A stretch of DNA of 64,000 nt from Leptasterias polaris (lineage: Eukaryota; Echinodermata; Asteroidea; Forcipulatida; Asteriidae). The stretch lies in the NCBI GenBank assembly GCA_037783415.1, contig JAZGTN010000007.1:6779501-6843500 (forward strand), given 5' to 3'. The notes below the pieces were generated by a model. It was not told where the DNA came from. It did no database searches and saw only the letters and a program-made list of their open reading frames with translations. Below are positions 12,105-24,150 of the stretch, piece by piece (position 1 is the stretch's first letter; each line of letters starts with the position of its first letter). A program made the position numbers and the translations under genes.

Positions 12105-15030
12105 GCCTAAGTACGCTGTAAACTAATCCAAATTGTATGTCACTGCTAGCTACAGATTCTGCGCTATGCCCACTAGATGTAAAGGGCGTGATTCGATGGA
12201 GTTTACACGGTAAGCTGCGCCACGACATCGGGCCCTGCTCCAATCATCCGAGAAATTCGTCCGTCTGAACTAACTTAATGTCGATAAAAATAGTATTTTC
12301 TTTGGAGCACTAAAACCTTACATTTACCCAACGAAAAAACATGTAAAATGGGAGACAAGACAAAAGAGATGATAAACAAAATACACGGGAGTGTCTACGA
12401 CAACAACTTGAGTGTAATAATTATAGGAGCATTGTTTGTATAAGTTAAACTGACCATTTCATTATAGTTGGTGAAGAGACAGGCTCGGGTAGAACCGTCT
12501 TAGATTTGGATCGCATTTCTGTCAAATAAAACCAATGAACTGTTTATCTGTTAATTATCATGTGTTATCGGCAACAACTGCAGGATGCACCACACTGAGT
12601 GATCTTTTTGGCTTACGGTATCACTACTATACAAAATACATTGTTTACAGAAAAACAAAAGTATTAAGAAGCTGCGACGAAACATTGAAACATTCTAGGG
12701 AGGCACAATGGGGTGTATCCTTTTTATAGGGAGGAATTATGGCACATTAAAACTGTATCTTCGGTTTGTATCTTTTTCTTAAACAAGTCCATTTTCAGCG
12801 CTCTTGATATAAGCCATTTACTATTTGTTTTTTGTTTTTTCACATTCTGAAATGGAGATAAAAACGAATACATTGTCCATTCGAAGGTATAACAATAACA
12901 ATAAAACATTGAAATTACTACATCACAGCTTATGAAATCTAGTACTTTATTCTGGGATTTTTTAATCTAAAAAAACCAGATTTCAAATGAATGGGTTCCC
13001 TCAACCCGCTCAGTTACGTTACTGGTAACAAAGCATCGGACACAAATTGCTGTGCACATACAATTTAAGAATGATGGCTTTACAGTGGACAATATTTAAA
13101 AGGTGGATAAATTGAATTCATTTTATGATAATTGCATGTAATTAACTCATTTAACAACTTTTCAAACTTATTTGTGAATTTTCAGTCCAACTGCTGGGCC
13201 CATCATTTCATGCCATTAACGGCCTTATTGAACATACCGGTTTTGTTCTTTGTGTTGTTCATGTCGTTTTCACTGAATTTATGTTACGCCTTGCCTGTCA
13301 TGGCAATGTCACTTGTAGCAATAATACGGTTTTAATTCCTTCCCAGTACAAGTCTTTTACTCCCAAGAAATTGCAGTTCGGTGTGTGCACAAATACACGA
13401 CCAGCTTCCGAGAGGTTGCAGCACGGTGGTCAGAATGTGTTTATGGAACGGCTAGAAGAAGCAGACGACGCGCGGTAGATCCGTGGGACACAGAGTGCAT
13501 AAAGTCCCGTCTATTGTGTTGGCTGATTTCTGCACGGTCTCAACAGTGTTTCTTATTTCATTATGGTAGCTTATAGTTTAAATCTAAATTGGTTCGTCAC
13601 TGAAATGAAATTTCAGCCTTTGGTATTATTCGAAATCTCACTCATGTCCAGCAGAAGCCTTAGTTTTGTTTTTCTTCATGATATTTAGACTAAGGCGAAG
13701 TTATACGTCAATGACATAAACATTGATTTTATCTTAAATTCAACTGAAAACACGAATTCCCCTCGTAAAATTTAAGAGGGAAAATATACAAGTAAATTAC
13801 AGTAGGCCCCTACCTCTGAAGAGCAAATGGTTTGATTTCGAAATCTTGTTATCTCCACAGCAACTTGCAAGGAAATTTAATCCTCGAATTTGATGTTTCC
13901 TTCAAAGTTAAACGTATTCTCCATCAGAGATGACGTTCGGACGTATATTGTCCAATGCTCCGTCAAATGGTCAGTTTACATGAAACTAGCATCGGTTTCT
14001 TAATGATGAGAAGTAAGTATTAATTATCACCAAAAAGAAGAACACAGCAAATTTGTGTTATCGAAGTTGGCTAAATATTCCTTGCTTCCACCGGATAGAA
14101 AGGCTGGAAAGATTTTTCAACTCTTAAACTCATCTGCAAAAGCTTTTTTTAAAAGCGCAGATTAAGAAGTCGAAACAACATGTCCACAGCTATATTGACT
14201 GCTCAAGTAATACTATATTTTTAACTACAATATGTTTGTTTCCTTCTGTGTTTTCATTGGACACATTGCTATATCGAGGGAGACAATCTGACTGCAACAG
14301 GCATTCAGCTTAAAAGGGGCGGGCTTAGACAAGTATGTCCTATTGTTCGCCAAACATGTGTTTGACGGGTTGCACGCATACAGCATTACTCATTAGTTGT
14401 CTCTGTGTTATACTGTCAGCAATGGAAGAGTCACGTGCGGCCCTGAGCTGTGATGGGACACGGCCCAATTACTGCAAAAGATCAGACTGGACCTTCCCAG
14501 CACACAGGCCAAATTTTTAAGCAGAAATAATTTAACATTAAACAATTGTGCAATAGTTATGTCCATTACATTTAGCTGCGGTAGCCCGTTGTCTTTCGCT
14601 GACAGGCGATGTATGTTGGCAATCATTATCCAAAAGTGTTATTTTCAACCCAAAAGCAATAAACTTCATACCTGTCAAAAACAAAACTGTCATGGACAAT
14701 AATACAGCACGTCAATAATAAACAAAAGTATCTCAGCTACTTATCTCATTTTTTAGCTGTACAAAAATTGGTGTGTTGAAAGCGCACAAGCCTATTTTGG
14801 CATTTCATTAAAAAGTGACCACCCTAATTGGTGAAGTATTTTCATAAAGAACCCAGTGGCGTAACCCGAGGAGCGGGGGGTGGGGCGCAGAAAATGATAT
14901 AAAATATCAAAAACAAATTGTTGTCAATTCCCCCGCAATGATCGGGCAGGGGGCGGGGGAGCCCCCCCCCCCCTCGAATGTATTTACTCTCCCCCATAAG
15001 ATTGGGAAAAAGACACAAAATATGCCAACG
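12105..15030. other. Gene-free stretch
   Basis: I find no supported gene, RNA or repeat. Short frames near 13130-13580 and 14335-14626 overlap on several frames or strands and lack convincing exon boundaries. Confidence 0.4.
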
Positions 15031-15039
15031 AATTTGTGT

Positions 15040-15300
15040 CAATGCCTTTTACCAAATCATAGTTATAAGATGACAGTCATTGTTAATTTTACTAGGTCAT
15101 TATTATGACATAGGCCTAATATATAAGTCGTACTTATGACTTGTACGATTTCATAATTAGCCTCTAAGATTCAAGTCAGAATTGGTGCTTGTAGTAAGTC
15201 ATTATCATGACATAATTATAAAGTCGTAATTATGACTTTTACAAAGACATAATTATGAGATGTAAGTCAAAATTATGAGACATGAGTCATAATTATGACC
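15040..15300. repeat. AT-rich palindromic word repeat (agtcataattatgac)
   Basis: Variants of the self-complementary word AGTCATAATTATGACT recur at irregular spacing (for example about 15095, 15140, 15210, 15225, 15250 and 15285). Every unit is itself a dyad, so the tract can fold into several alternative hairpins. Confidence 0.65.
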
Positions 15301-16411
15301 TTAATTTTCCAACGCTTCCGTTCTGCTGCGTGTCTGCAACACAGTGAAAGACATTCCAGAGAGAGATGGTCCGCGGCGTGAGAAAGTGAGCAGTCTCTCG
15401 AAGAGTGGTTTAGAACGCGAGATGCTGAGGATTATGGTGATAATTGCATGCAGAGTTAAGTCGTCTAGAACCACACAGCTGTATGGATGTTGTCCGTTGA
15501 CTGAAACTTATTGCATTGTGCCTTTGTTACCGTCCTTAAATGGTTCTACTTTTGGGCAAGTGTAGTTGGGGAAAAACACCATGCCATCTAACAATATCCA
15601 CCCTATGTTGCCACTAGCCTAGGTCCAGTTCATGACCCAGCTTACTATCTCTGTGCTTACGGGGCCCACAGTGAGCACAGTAATTCTGTGGGCCGTATTA
15701 CGAAATAAGCAAGCGCTATAAATTATAACGCTGTTCGCTAAAAGGCAACATACATTTTTATGGGACAAACTGCATGAAAAAAGGAAAAATTATTCGGCAA
15801 GACAATGGAAGTCGTTTAGCCTTTCTAACAGTAAGTCATTCAGTGTGTGTGATATCAGTCGCTCATATCCCTTGAGTTGTTTCATTCTTCATTTCTACAT
15901 GTTTTAAGGCACATTCAGGCTGTCGAAAGGTGCTCTTAAAATCTATTGCTTTTGTCGGACTCTGTTACAAATTTCATATTAATATTATTATAACTCTTTT
16001 AGACTAGTCCGACGAAGATTCATTATTTAGACAAACACCACATGTGTGAGTGCATGGAGGTAGAATTGAAGATTTCTCCTTATCAGTCGTAAAACAAACG
16101 ATCGTTAAACCACGTCCTAGAGTTACTGTTCCCACGGTTTCTCCTGACCACAGCACATTAATTGCCATGTCCGGAATTTCCCCCTCTCGCAAGCTCAGTA
16201 GTTTCTTTGTCTTAAATAGTTTGCCCAAATTTGGTCGTCTTTGCTGACCACGAAGTTATTTTAAAATGTAGTCCACTAGTCTTTTTTGTGATTGGTTGAA
16301 GCTCATTTAGGACATCATTGTTTTAAGACTTTGACCAATCAAATAGTTATTTCTGTCCGAGTGCGTGACCAGCCGGGTTTTTAAACCCATGTGTCGCTCC
16401 TGGCTCCTCAG

Positions 16412-17578
16412 AAGCGAGAACGGCCTAAGATGCTAAGTCAGAAAAAGTGTCCCGCTATACACTTTGTCTTGACTTGATTGGAACGCGACGACTTTTCCCT
16501 AAAAGTGGTTCCTAAACTATTGCATCCCTTTTTCACGTGCTCTGTTGATACAGGTAAGCTACTTTTCATGTTATTTTCTATGTATAAACTTATTCCTTAA
16601 TTGTATTTGATTATTGATTGATTGATTGTTCAACAAGGTGGTTGAAAACAAACTCAAGATGGATGGAACAGTCCAATATGAGTTTCTAAATAGATTGTTT
16701 GAACAATGCTGTTAACTGTTTTTTGAGATGTATAGGATCACTAAATAATCTTTGTGTAACCTTTCTTATTGCTCACTACGTATACGGAAAAGCTTTAGGA
16801 GTTCCGTCCAATTACCGTTAGATTTTTGTGTTGCTTATATCTTTGATTTAGTTGTATAGCATTTTATTGATTGTAACAATTATACACTCGTATCTATTAT
16901 TGTCGTTTATCAAGGCGTTTCATTTCTTGATAGAAATCCATTTAGTTATTGGAATACTTAATTGAAGCATTCTCTGATTCAATCCAAGTTATCAAAACTA
17001 AACCGTTTATTGATAGCCATGATTCTATACTTTTGTCGAGACTTTCAAACACAAGTACTGCGCCTATAATTCTTGGCTATACTTATTTTGTCCTGAGATA
17101 ACCTGTTTATAGTATAGCATGGTCATGCACATTATTTTCAACTAGTAGATTATACGACTGTTTGCTGTTTGGGATTATAAACAATTGTGATCTTTGACCG
17201 GTTGACCACCTATGTTCCGCACACATACACACAAAGATCTACGTTGAGCGATATCCTTGATATGTTTTATTCAATATTCCTTTTCGAAGCCCAAGTGTTT
17301 TCCACATGATTATTATGTTCCTGAGAGAACATGTTCAAGTCGCCAATTTCATTGAACGAGTGATATTTTGTTTATTATAATTAGTTAGACTCAATTTTCT
17401 ATGGTTGGTTGTATTTTGCATAATTGATTGATATAGAAGCGAGAACGTCCTGAGATGCTAAGTCAGAAAAAGTGTCCCGCTATACACTTTGTCTTGACTT
17501 GATTGGAACGCGACGACTTTTCCCTAAAAGTGGTTCCTAAACTATTGCATCCCTTTTTCACGTGCTCTGTTGATACAG
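16412..17578 (+). repeat. Exon-shaped 142-bp direct repeat with an 882-bp spacer
   Basis: The segments 16412-16553 and 17437-17578 are nearly identical, with about two differences near the start. Each is preceded by AG (ctcctcag and gatatag). Copy 1 is followed by GTAAGC, a good splice donor; copy 2 is followed by AT. The interval 16554-17436 therefore starts GTAAG and ends ATAG like an intron. The upstream region (16268-16410) has CCAAT-like words and a tttttaaac stretch. It could be a duplicated 5' exon or part of an LTR-type element; I could not identify paired LTRs or pol coding. Confidence 0.6.
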
Positions 17579-18118
17579 ATGTACTAGCCCCCAGGTCCGC
17601 TTTGGTAGATATGACCCGGTTCATCTCTCCACCTTGCCCCGCTTCTCAACCCCTTTCATCGCCTTTTTCCTGGACCTTGAAGTTGTCATCTTGGAGCCCA
17701 TCTGAGTGACGTGTACCTTCCATCCCCAGCCGTAGAAGTGCAGATAAACCCAGCTAAGATCTTTACCAATATCCATGTATTTTCACCGATGTATTTTTGT
17801 ATATTTTATCAAGTGTTAGATCGTATTCCATTTGATGATAATAACTTCTAACTGAAGCTATTGTATTTTAACCTACACTTGTATTTATCAAATTCTTTAT
17901 ATTTCAATTGCTTGTTTATCATTTACATACTGTTGTTGGCATTATTCGTATGAACCAATAATAATACGGTGATTCCAGTTGGAGAATCAACCCACATATA
18001 TAGCTGTCCGTTGCGTTTATTTACCGAGCAAGTTTCCCTTACACAACATAGAACCGATCGCAGGCTCTAAATTAATAGAGGTAAAAACCTGTGACACTTT
18101 TAATACGATTTTTATTAT

Positions 18119-18132
18119 AAGTATTATCATTG
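18119..18132. repeat. Left target-site duplication of the Penelope-like element
   Basis: The 14-mer AAGTATTATCATTG occurs here and again at 20249-20262, exactly bracketing the element. Its length suits Penelope-like elements. Confidence 0.8.
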
Positions 18133-18820
18133 CAAAAAATAAGTTAGTGGCCTGACATTTCGACCCTAGCAGAGTCTTTCTCGAAGGCTAAATGACAACA
18201 CACAACACACATACAAGCAGACAAGAGTTGCAAGAGTAGTCAAGTGGAAATACATGAATAGAGAGAGTGGAGGGAGAAAAGCAGAAAGCATTCAGAGAAG
18301 GCAGGGGTAGCAGGGATTATGAAGACAAAGGGGAGGGGGGTTATGAAGGGAAGGGGATAGCTTGACCACAAGAAGTTGGGAACACAAAGGACAAAATGGA
18401 AGGTTAGGAGAGAGGTAAATAATTAGTTAATACAATGAAGGGCAAACTAATAAAGTGGATAACTGTGTGGGAAAAGGAGAAGGCAAAAACAAAAGGTTAT
18501 TAGTCATTTCCTTCTTGGATATTCAAACCATGGGGCTGAGTGGTCTTTATGCGCCTTATCCAAAGTTTTTCCCTACTCAGACGGACAGTCTCTCTGCAGT
18601 TACCTAGTGCCTCAATGCCCTGTAAATTCATGTCAGAAATGGAGTGGTTAGGAAGGTTGAAGTGGTGTCCTACAGGTGTATCCAGCTTTTGGGTGTTGAC
18701 TGTGGATCTGTGGCCATAGAAACGCCTCTTGAGTGTAGTTCTTGTTTCACCTATATATTGAACACCACAGACTCTGCAAGATATTAGATAGATTAGATTA
18801 GTGGTGGTGCAGGTGACATG
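18133..18820 (-). repeat. Inverted copy of the Penelope-like element's 3' end
   Basis: This arm reads, on the minus strand, as the C-terminal half of the GIY-YIG domain and the following 3' noncoding part, matching 19497-20189. It ends sharply at 18820 against plus-strand RT-derived coding. It is a decayed antisense copy and not a separate gene. Confidence 0.85.
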
Positions 18821-18825
18821 AATAC

Positions 18826-19283
18826 TCGACCAAGGACACCCACTTTCTGGATGTCAAGGTCATAAAGACGGATGATGGATTAACCACAGATCTCTTTGTT
18901 AAGCCCACAGATAAACATCAATACCTCCACTCAACCAGCTGTCACCCCAGACACTGCAAAACCAGCAGAGCCTACAGTCAGGCCCTCAGACTCCGTCGAA
19001 TCTGTTCTAATGATTCTGATTTTTTCCACCACTCACAGGAACTTAAGAAACACCTTGTTTCCAGGGGTCATAGCTCCCTAGCAGTCCATCGAGCGATCCA
19101 GAAAGTCAAGGCTCGTTCTAGGGAGTCTGTACTCTCCAAAGGACCCAGGCAACAACGGAGTTCCAAAGGGAAAGTTCCTTTTGTTGTTACTTTCCACCCC
19201 TCACTTCCTCCCATTCGTAAAATAACCAGTTCTAACATCATATTCTTCACACATCAGATCGGCTTCAACGTGCTGTACAGGAA
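18826..19283 (+). pseudogene. Penelope-like reverse transcriptase, C-terminal fragment
   Basis: The frame starting GAA TAC TCG at 18826 has no stop for about 150 codons and carries hallmark Penelope RT words in order: THFLDVKV, TDLFVKPTDKHQYL, SCHPRHCK, YSQALRLRRIC, RGHSSLAVHRAIQK and PFVVTFHPSLPP. The catalytic palm upstream is missing, replaced by the inverted arm. A frameshift near 19283 puts the next part (EEPIVAYRRPPSLRDLIVRA) in another frame, and reading on without the shift meets a stop at 19291-19293. The fragment has no start codon. Family assignment rests on motif order; the fragment is a dead remnant. Confidence 0.8.
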
Positions 19284-19817
19284 GAACCCATAGTTGCCTA
19301 CCGACGCCCACCCAGTCTCAGGGATCTCATCGTCCGGGCAGAAGTTCCCCCCATTAATGATGATGTTAATCCCCCTTTGCCACAGGGTACTTTTAGGTGT
19401 TCCAACACATCCAAATGCATCGTTTGTAGACAACACATCAGGGAATCAGACTCCTTTACCAGCCATACTGGTGGTACCACCCACAAGACAAGGGGTCATG
19501 TCACCTGCACCACCACTAATCTAATCTATCTAATATCTTGCAGAGTCTGTGGTGTTCAATATATAGGTGAAACAAGAACTACACTCAAGAGGCGTTTCTA
19601 TGGCCACAGATCCACAGTCAACACCCAAAAGCTGGATACACCTGTAGGACACCACTTCAACCTTCCTAACCACTCCATTTCTGACATGAATTTACAGGGC
19701 ATTGAGGCACTAGGTAACTGCAGAGAGACTGTCCGTCTGAGTAGGGAAAAACTTTGGATAAGGCGCATAAAGACCACTCAGCCCCATGGTTTGAATATCC
19801 AAGAAGGAAATGACTAA
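19281..19817 (+). pseudogene. GIY-YIG endonuclease domain of the Penelope-like element
   Basis: After the frameshift the frame runs through PSLRDLIVRAEVPP, a Cys motif (CSNTSKCIVC) and a GIY-YIG nuclease domain. Counting from the TTG at 19377, LIY is at residues 49-51, YIG at 62-64, the conserved Arg/His stretch RRFYGHR at 72-78, a candidate catalytic Glu in SREKLW at 124, and a late Asn at 140; the frame ends at TAA. In Penelope-like elements this domain nicks target DNA for primed reverse transcription. The domain itself appears intact, but it is fused to a broken RT with no start, so I call the element's ORF a pseudogene. Confidence 0.85.
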
Positions 19818-20248
19818 TAACCTTTTGTTTTTGCCTTCTCCTTTTCCCACACAGTTATCCACTTTATTAGTCTGCCCTTCATTGTATTAACTAATTATTT
19901 ACCTCTCTCCTAACCTTCCATTTTGTCCTTTGTGTTCCCAACTTCTTGTGGTCAAGCTATCCCCTTCCCTTCATAACCCCCCCTCCCCTTTGTCTTCATA
20001 ATCCCTGCTTACCCCCTGCCTTCTCTGAATGCTTTCTGCTTTTCTCCCTCCACTCTCTCTATTCATGTATTTCCACTTGACTACTCTTGCAACTCTTGTC
20101 TGCTTGTATGTGTGTTGTGTGTTGTCATTTAGCCTCCGAGAAAGACTCTGCTAGGGTCGAAACGTCAGGCCACTAACTTATTTTTTGCATTTATACCACA
20201 GGTCCTTTTGGTTGGTAAGCAGTTTGCAACAGCTAATTCTATTTTCTC

Positions 20249-20262
20249 AAGTATTATCATTG
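20249..20262. repeat. Right target-site duplication of the Penelope-like element
   Basis: It is an exact second copy of the 14-mer at 18119-18132. Confidence 0.8.
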
Positions 20263-20384
20263 TTAGTAACAATATTGTTATAATTTGTATATTAAGCATA
20301 CTCTGAATGCAATAAAGGGACACACCGACTCCGTTGGGCTATGTTGGCTACAACACATGACTCCAAAGGTCTTTTTAAACAAGT

Positions 20385-21700
20385 ATTCATGAGTATTTGA
20401 CAAAAGAAAATACGTATTCAAATTATGGATACAAGTTGTAAATAATAATGATAAAATCGAACGTAATATTTTTATTTCAGAGAGTCCGAGCAACGGAAGC
20501 GTGTTTTACAGTGAACAGCGTAGGGCTCGCTACACGTAATACAGGGGCAATCGTGTAGCTGGCGGGACGGAAACCCCCTAGCGCGACGGAAACCCCTAGC
20601 TAAGAAATAGCTGTACCTGGAAACTCATAAACATGTGGGTGGGGTAGGGAGCCAGACCACCAACAAACGTTGTTGTCATTGCGGGTATGCCAGTCGGTAA
20701 ACTTCGCTGATCGAATCCGCTGTTTCAAAATCGCAACGTTTCAATGCTCTGTGTACGTGCCTTCCCCCGATTTGTACTGAATTTCTCGTTAATTAAACAA
20801 GATTTATGTCAATACTTAGGAATACCACTTTTATATTGACGGTGCAGTTAGTTTAAACAATTTTTGTGACAACAAATCCCCCAAAACGAACACCCCCAAA
20901 AACAATAATAATAAATAAATAAATAAAACGCAGCCCCTAAAGGGACAGGTGCAAAAAGAAGTTAAATATTAAGAGGTGGAAAAAAAATACCTCACTCGAA
21001 ATTTCTATTTCATCCCTCGACAGAAAAAATCCCGACAAAATCATTTCGTTCCTCAAAATATTATTTTATTCAATCATAATGTAATTTTGTCACACAAAAA
21101 AATATGTTTTATTTTGTGAACGAAGTGTGTTTTTCTAGGTAACCAAAAAGATTATTCATAGAAAAAACGTTTTCGTTCCCTCGAACACGCTTTCTTTCCC
21201 CCGAAACATGATTTTGTTCCCCAGAAATACGCTGTTCGCTCCGCCAAAATACGCTTTCGTTTCCTGGAGATACGCTTTCGTTTCCTTGAAATATGATTTT
21301 GTTCGCCCAAAATATACTTTCGTTCGCCCGAAATATGCTTTCGTTTCCTAAAAATATGCTTTCTTTCCCCCGAAATGAGATTTCAATCCCTAAAAAAAAG
21401 CTTTCGTTTCCTCTAAATACGACTTTGTTCGCCCGAAGTATACTTTCGATCCCTAAAAATACACTTTCGTTTCCTCAAAATACAATTTTGTTCGCCCTAA
21501 ATATACTTTCGTTCCCCAGAATTCCTCTTTCGTTCCCTCAAGATAGCTTTCGTTCCCCTGAGTCCAATCACAACAATTTATTACATTACCATGTGAGGGG
21601 CGACTTTGAGAGGGGGCGAGTTTGTATGTGAGGGCGACTTTGTAGTGGGCGACTTTGTAATTGGCGACTTTGCTGGGGGGCGAGTTGACTGGTTTCCGTG
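20385..21700 (+). mobile_element. Minisatellite-bearing element, copy 1
   Basis: This ~1.3-kb segment matches 56445-57665 from end to end and the reverse complement of 44630-45325 in part. Shared landmarks in order are ttgacaaaagaaaatacgta, cccccgatttgtac, a region with agggacaggtg, a ~400-bp minisatellite, ccaatcac.acaattt, and a terminal block with gcgagttgactggtttccgt. No protein is encoded. The design of unique ends around a tandem core resembles nonautonomous elements such as bivalve pearl or Helentron-derived elements; that class assignment is inference. Confidence 0.75.
21165..21560 (+). repeat. ~27-bp minisatellite inside the element
   Basis: About 14 degenerate units have the form aaatatgctttcgttccc with variable linker (ccg, ctc, cta). 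Open frames through this tract give low-complexity repeated peptides and are artefacts. Confidence 0.8.
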
Positions 21701-24150
21701 TGATAGCAACCGTGGACCTATTGTCCTTCTTTGTTATAGGTCCCCGGTTTGAATGTGGTTACCTACTCACACACACACACACACACACACATGCAGACGG
21801 AAAAATGCATCCTTGTGGAGCACTCTTTTGTTCTTTCCTTTGTCCCTGCACTTAACAGTTTCCCATAGACTTTGTACACAAATTTCCTTGTGGAGCACCC
21901 CGGTCTTTAGAAATTCCATGTGGAGTCCTTTTGTTTTCCCTTTTTTGTTTTGTCCTTGGTCTCCAGAAGGTACCGAAAGTGAGAGCACCCTTACAGATCC
22001 GGTTTGTGGGGTACTGCTATTGTTGTTCTATTATTCCCTTTTCTGAAGAATTCCCTTGTGGGGTCCAATTGTTCCTATTGAAATGACCTTGTGGGGTCCA
22101 TTGTTCCATTGTTGTCAGGACCCCACAAGTGCCAATCCGTGCGAACACATAAGTGTGTAACAGCCTGCAATCGTGGACCCTCCTTTGTTCAACTCTTTGT
22201 GATAGCAACCGTTGTTTTCTGCACTTTTATATTACTTTGATTACTTGACGACCATTATGCGGAGAACGCAAAATGTCGTAATGGATTTCCACGGCCTTGC
22301 CGATACAATGGTACTAACACACAAATGCGTTTTATAGTGGAACCAAAGCGAGGTAAAAAAATCCCCAATCAATTACAAGGTCCCTCGCGTGCCCAACAGT
22401 ATACCTGTACTTCTTTATCAAATTACACTAGACTTTAGTCAATACAATTACTCACGATCAAGGGCGACTTTTTTGGTATATTTTGAAGTTTTGTATTGAA
22501 TTGCGATTATTTATGTTCTCCCCCCGACGACAGTTTCATGAATTTTAAAAATATGAATTGTTGTTTTTTACCTACCACTGTGCAATTCAGCCTTCGGGCT
22601 GCAATATGGTCTGAATAAACCAATAATAAAAATAATAATAAAAATAATAATAATAATAAAAAGGCTACGTGATTTTTTCCATAATTTCATGTATTTTTTG
22701 TCAGAAAAAACAGACAAGCGAAAAACAATAAGTTGTTTGTTGATCGGGGTTCCATTTATTAATTTAGATCTTAGTCGTTTATAGTCGTGTTTAGTCCCCG
22801 TGTGCGCGTTTCCTACCTCATTAATAGAGTTTTCAAGACTTGAAGCTCTTCAGTGTGTCATTATGTATAATAGTTTTACATTTAACCTCTTTCCCAGTTG
22901 TGTACGATCTCGTTGCGCCATTTCCCCACGCAAACTATTATAAAAAGCACTACTAAAATAGCCGTACACAATAGCACTACGAACGTTATGCTCTTTTCTG
23001 ATCATACAAATCCTATTCGTCGGCGACGTTACTTCATCACTGACTGGACTTGAGTTTTTTGCAGCAGCAGTAGTTGGTTACAAAACTTCAACTACTTTTT
23101 AAAAGAGCTTGATGGTCGTTTTTGGAGTGTGCATTTTAGGCGATGCAGCGTTTACAAGCTAACCTAAACCTTGATTGCATTTGGTTTAGAAGCTATTCTA
23201 GGAAATTCTACAAGTAGGATACCATCACAACCTTATGAACGTAAGTTAGTGCTTCACTTCATTTGATACATCGTTTGTCGTTCGTTTGGTATCGCTTCTT
23301 CTTAACTGGATATCGACGTTATACTCTCTTGCAGCCAGTTTACACCTATACGAACAAATTTTACAGTGGGTTTCCGTGTTTTAGAGGAACTCAAGAAGTT
23401 GCAGTTCACGATGGGTTCCGAGGTATCATGCGATGGACAACAAGTGATAAACATTAGCAAAAATGATCTTTCTGAGTGGATCTTCGACCCCGTGGATACC
23501 TTCATCATTACCGTAGGTGTGCCGATAGTTTTCGGTCTTGGGGTTTTTACCAACTTGGCACTTGTATTCGTGTGTAAATACCGGCAATCGTGGACACTCC
23601 TTTGTTCAACTCTTTGTGATAGCAACCGTGGACCACAATGCTTTCCTTTGTGATAGCAACCGTGGACCTATTGTCCCTTTTGTTATAGGTCCACGGTTTG
23701 AATGTGGATACCTACCCACACTGACTCACAAACCCACGTTTGTGAATCCCGCTTACCGAGGACTTCTCTTTGTTCTCCCATTGTTTGGACATAGTTTTTT
23801 TAGCGATGTCCCCATTGGGGTTGTACACAAAAACGAAGCGAGGACGTCCTCGCTCTGTCAAACACCCGAATCCCTTTTGATAAAGTCCTCGGTTTGAATG
23901 GATATAGACACGCTTACACACACACAAACACCCATGTTTGTGTTGCAGTCACTGTGTGGACATTCCTTTGTTCTCTACACTTAAGGAAAATCTTATTCTT
24001 CAACACTGTAAATAACTCTGCGTGGACGTGTGTAAGTGCACACAGTGTTTCAAAACCCTGCTTTTTGTGGACCTCTTTTGTTCTCAGATCAGGTCCTCAC
24101 TTCGTATATTGCGCTTACGCACGTGAACACACTGCGAATATAACAACATA
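21700..24150. repeat. Cluster of degenerate 'gtggacc..cctttgttc' repeats
   Basis: The block gtgatagcaaccgtggacc with tataggtcc.cggtttgaat occurs at 21700-21775 and 23652-23725. A second block, gcaatcgtgga followed by ctcctttgttcaactctttg, occurs at 22168-22210 and 23587-23632. Many shorter variants (ccttgtgg.g..cc, tttgttc) fill the interval, and a CA microsatellite lies at 21769-21791. The orphan GPCR exon sits within this cluster. Confidence 0.6.
23411..23573 (+). CDS. Class A GPCR, first coding exon (N-terminus and TM1)
   Basis: ATG at 23411 has a strong context (A at -3, G at +4). The exon encodes 54 residues: an extracellular N-terminus with one sequon (NIS at 14-16), then a hydrophobic segment (about residues 31-54) containing GVFTN with the Asn expected at position 1.50 of TM1. 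Upstream is a consistent splice layout: donor GTAAGT at 23241, acceptor ttttacag ending 23366, giving a 126-bp intron in the 5' UTR. A donor (GTAAAT at 23574) would end the exon in phase 1. Repeat sequence begins right after the donor. I found no TM2-TM7 exon in the window; the next + strand genes are unrelated. It is either a gene with a large downstream intron or a stranded exon. The receptor subfamily is not identifiable from this part. Confidence 0.55.

Larger units (their letters stand above)
18133..20248 (+). mobile_element. Penelope-like element with inverted 3' copies
   Basis: A 2.1-kb insertion is flanked by a 14-bp duplication. Its plus-strand interior encodes the C-terminal part of a Penelope-type reverse transcriptase, then a GIY-YIG endonuclease domain. 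The left arm (18133-18820) is the reverse complement of the element's own 3' end (19497-20189) with only occasional mismatches, so most of the RT has been replaced by an inverted copy of the endonuclease and 3' region. Penelope elements are known for such inverted or partially tandem termini; template switching during insertion would explain it (inference). The 3' end extends about 60 nt beyond the palindromic arm. The copy is not autonomous. Confidence 0.85.

Noticed and set aside
15344..15565. 73-codon frame resembling an exon (KDIPERDGPRREK)
   Set aside because: Starts at GTG; donor and acceptor are weak and there is no partner exon.
16268..18110. LTR retrotransposon or solo LTR
   Set aside because: TG..CA-like limits, a CCAAT word and a TATA-like stretch are suggestive, but no paired LTR, TSD, primer site or pol coding was found.
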